Source: VRUE01 sp046733315 (GTDB taxonomy: Bacteria; Actinomycetota; Thermoleophilia; Solirubrobacterales; 70-9). Taken from it: a stretch of DNA of 8,006 nt. Location: assembly GCA_046733315.1 (NCBI GenBank), contig JBKPOV010000132.1, positions 1 through 8,006 on the forward strand. The letters are read 5' to 3'. The position numbers and the translations under genes were made by a program. Below are positions 5,913-8,006 of the stretch, piece by piece. The notes under the pieces are model-generated. The model was not told the DNA's origin. It saw only the letters and a list, made by a program, of their open reading frames with translations, and ran no database searches. Each line of letters begins with the position of its first letter. Position 1 is the stretch's first letter.

Positions 5913-5928
5913 GGACCATAGGAGGTCT
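5913..5928 (+). promoter_or_regulatory. Strong Shine-Dalgarno site of pilA inside a small hairpin (riboswitch expression platform)
   Basis: AGGAGG at 5920-5925 lies 7 nt before the pilin ATG and is by far the best SD site in the window. GACC (5914-5917) can pair with GGTC (5924-5927), extended by a G-U pair, around a 6-nt loop, so the SD is partly held in a local hairpin. GGAGGTC (5921-5927) can also pair over 7 bp with GACTTCC (5825-5831), the 5' side of aptamer P3. This suggests control at translation initiation. No terminator with a T-run lies between aptamer and start codon. Confidence 0.55.
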
Positions 5929-5932
5929 CTAA

Positions 5933-6406
<474 letters not shown>

Positions 6407-6449
6407 TCCTCTGAACTCCATTGCGTTGGCCAAGCCAAGCATGAACGTT

Positions 6450-6479
6450 AAGGGGCGGGTCATCTTTGACCCGCCCCTT
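6450..6479 (+). terminator. Intrinsic-type terminator hairpin after pilA
   Basis: A perfect 13-bp stem, AAGGGGCGGGTCA paired with TGACCCGCCCCTT, closes a TCTT loop (6463-6466), 43 bp after the pilin stop. No T-run follows (CGCATTCC), a form often seen in high-GC actinobacteria. It should end most pilin transcripts and lower expression of the two minor prepilins downstream, or protect the 3' end of the pilin mRNA. Confidence 0.75.
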
Positions 6480-6542
6480 CGCATTCCGTCGATGCTTTGG
6501 GCGCGGCTAAGTGAAATGCCTATTACGGTCGATAGAACAACG

Positions 6543-7166
6543 ATGTCAGCTCAGTCGGAGACTTCAGGTGGGCCTGTCCTCGAGCGTTCCACAAGGCGAG
6601 TATCTGCTCGTCCTGGGAGTCACGGCGGGGAGGCCGGCTTTACCTTGATCGAGCTCCTGGTCGCTTCGGCGATGGGAGTGGTCCTGCTCGGCGCGGTCGG
6701 CTCGATGCTGATCAGCGCGATGAGGAGCCAGCCCGAGGTGAGCAAGCGATCGCAGAGCATCTCGACCGCGCGTTGGGCGCTGGAGCGTTTGACGAGGGAG
6801 ATCCGCAATGGGGAAAAAGTCGACATCGCAACTGACTCCGAAGTCTCATTCCAGACCTACGTGCGCCACGCGACCTGCGGCTCTGCGACGCCGCTGGCGG
6901 AAACGTCGCCATCGATCAAATGCGAGGTGACCTACCGGTGCACGACGACGAAATGCTCCCGCATCGAGGCCAATCTAGGCACTTACTCGGGCACGGAAAC
7001 GACGATCTTCGGCGGCATCAACAGCAGCAACGTCTTCAGCTACTCGCCGAGCAAAACGGCGCCCACCTACGTCGGTATCACCCTGCGCATCCCGAACCCA
7101 AGTGGCCCCAGCGCCCTCACCGTCTCCGACGGCGCCAGCATGCGCAACGCGATCCTGGCCAACTGA
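6543..7166 (+). CDS. Minor prepilin, PilW/GspJ-like
   Basis: The 207-residue prepilin has Gly32/Phe33 as the cleavage site in EAG-FTLIELLVASAMG and Glu37 as the +5 residue. The hydrophobic helix (about 33-55) leads into a SQPEVSKRSQSISTARWALE stretch and LTREIRNG. The 'R.aLerl.rEiR' motif there is typical of PilW/GspJ-type minor pilins. The head has four cysteines (TCGS, KCEV, RCTT, KCSR). Such proteins form the tip or priming complex that starts pilus assembly. The 32-residue leader is long and Ser/Gly/Arg-rich. The start is uncertain: ATG 6543 has no SD but a GATAGA (6531-6536) 6 nt upstream would suit a leaderless mRNA, while ATG 6516 would add nine residues. The frame is open further upstream but there runs antagonistically through pilA and the terminator. 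The next gene starts 2 bp after its stop, so the two are co-expressed. Confidence 0.85.
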   Translation: MSAQSETSGGPVLERSTRRVSARPGSHGGEAGFTLIELLVASAMGVVLLGAVGSMLISAMRSQPEVSKRSQSISTARWALERLTREIRNGEKVDIATDSEVSFQTYVRHATCGSATPLAETSPSIKCEVTYRCTTTKCSRIEANLGTYSGTETTIFGGINSSNVFSYSPSKTAPTYVGITLRIPNPSGPSALTVSDGASMRNAILAN

Positions 7167-7168
7167 CG

Positions 7169-8006
7169 ATGGGACGGCGGATCGCGAGAGAGGAGGGCTT
7201 CACGATCGTCGAGATGGTTGTCTCGGCATTGATCCTGGCGATCGGGGCGCTGACGACCTTTGGCCTGCTCAGCACGGCGACCAAGAACACGCAGCGAGCC
7301 AAGGCTACGCAGGTGGCGCTCGACCGCGCCCAGCAGGAGATGGAGGCGCTGCGCAGCCTCTCCAACAAACAGCTGGCGCTGACCACCACCCCGGAAACCT
7401 CGACAAATCCCCTTAGCCCCAACTATCGGGTCTCGGTCTCGGACGGTCGGTTTGCCCTCCTTCGCCAGCCGCCGAGCAGCACGGACCCGATCATGGTCGT
7501 CACCGGCCGCGAACTCTACGGCGGCGGCGTGGTCGAAGGCGGCGTCGTCAATCCCGGGCCGACTCCGTTCAGCAGCGGCGACGTGAGTGGCAAGATCTAC
7601 CGTTACGTGGTCTGGCGTAACGACGCAACCTGCGGCGCCAGTTGCCCGGGCGAACAGGATTTCAAGCAGATCGTCGTTGCGGTGAAGATGGACAAGCTGG
7701 GGAACCAGGCGGCGGAAGGTGGATACGTCGAAGTGCAGTCTGACTTTGTCGATCCGACTGACAGTCCCAAAAGCGATCCGCTGCCGGGGCCCGACAAAAA
7801 AGTGGTGACCGCCCAGCAGTTCTACCTCACCGACACCCCCTGCTCGAGCACCGGAGTGACCTCCCGTCAGTCCATAAGTGGGGACCATCTGCTCCACAAC
7901 ACGCTCGGCACCTGTGCCAGCGGGCCGAGGACCGAAAAAGAAGCAGGTGCGCCCGACGCGCTGCTGCGGGGCGGGCCACCCGACCCCGCCCCGGAAGATC
8001 CCAACG
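7169..8006 (+). CDS. Minor prepilin, PilV/GspI-like, 3' end beyond the window
   Basis: The frame runs from ATG 7169 to the right edge without a stop, giving at least 279 residues. A 10-residue basic leader (MGRRIAREEG) is cleaved before Phe11 in the motif EEG-FTIVEMVVSALILAIG, with Glu15 as the +5 residue. The membrane/fibre helix is followed by AKATQVALDRAQQEMEALRS, the 'a..la..~~E.lr' pattern of PilV/GspI prepilins. The large beta-rich head carries a close cysteine pair (C155 and C159) and more cysteines near 230 and 255. The last visible residues are Gly/Pro-rich. It sits 2 bp after the PilW-like gene, so translation is probably coupled, and the two would act together in the pilus tip complex. 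More minor pilins or a PilX-like protein may follow outside the window. The exact minor-pilin class is tentative. Confidence 0.85.
   Translation, partial: MGRRIAREEGFTIVEMVVSALILAIGALTTFGLLSTATKNTQRAKATQVALDRAQQEMEALRSLSNKQLALTTTPETSTNPLSPNYRVSVSDGRFALLRQPPSSTDPIMVVTGRELYGGGVVEGGVVNPGPTPFSSGDVSGKIYRYVVWRNDATCGASCPGEQDFKQIVVAVKMDKLGNQAAEGGYVEVQSDFVDPTDSPKSDPLPGPDKKVVTAQQFYLTDTPCSSTGVTSRQSISGDHLLHNTLGTCASGPRTEKEAGAPDALLRGGPPDPAPEDPN

Overview
The window is GC-rich DNA from a bacterium with a type IV pilus (T4P). The high GC, GTG starts, mostly weak Shine-Dalgarno (SD) sites and prepilin style suggest a high-GC actinobacterium, perhaps of the Thermoleophilia/Solirubrobacterales type. That placement is an inference, not shown by any marker gene. 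All supported genes lie on the + strand.

Positions 1-5158 hold a compact pilus-motor cluster. It starts with the 3' end of a gene for a pilin-accessory-like surface protein (1-278). A membrane-anchored, cysteine-free thioredoxin-fold-like protein follows (328-900). Next come the extension ATPase PilB (908-2701), the retraction ATPase PilT (2762-3907) and the platform protein PilC (3911-5158). Gaps are 7, 60 and 3 bp from the thioredoxin-like gene onward, so this is probably one operon. A true PilT points to a retractile pilus rather than a type II secretion system.

Positions 5159-5644 look like a foreign insertion. They hold a Phd/YefM-type antitoxin with a likely self-operator, followed by a VapC (PIN) toxin remnant. 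The remnant keeps the N-terminal motif and a C-terminal tail, but the middle with most catalytic acids is gone and no standard start codon remains.

Positions 5645-5932 are a gene-free leader containing the best signal in the window: a cyclic-di-GMP-I (GEMM-I) riboswitch at about 5774-5861. Its P1 helix, GNRA-capped P2, conserved junction and predicted ligand-contact bases can all be read from the sequence. It sits directly upstream of the major pilin gene (5933-6406), so pilin synthesis is probably set by c-di-GMP. The pilin gene ends in a 13-bp hairpin (6450-6479). Two minor-prepilin genes follow, a PilW/GspJ-like one (6543-7166) and a PilV/GspI-like one (7169 to beyond the window end), only 2 bp apart.

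Together the window encodes the engine, the main fibre subunit and part of the tip or priming complex of a retractile T4P, with second-messenger control placed on the pilin mRNA. PilM/N/O, the prepilin peptidase and any secretin are not in the window.
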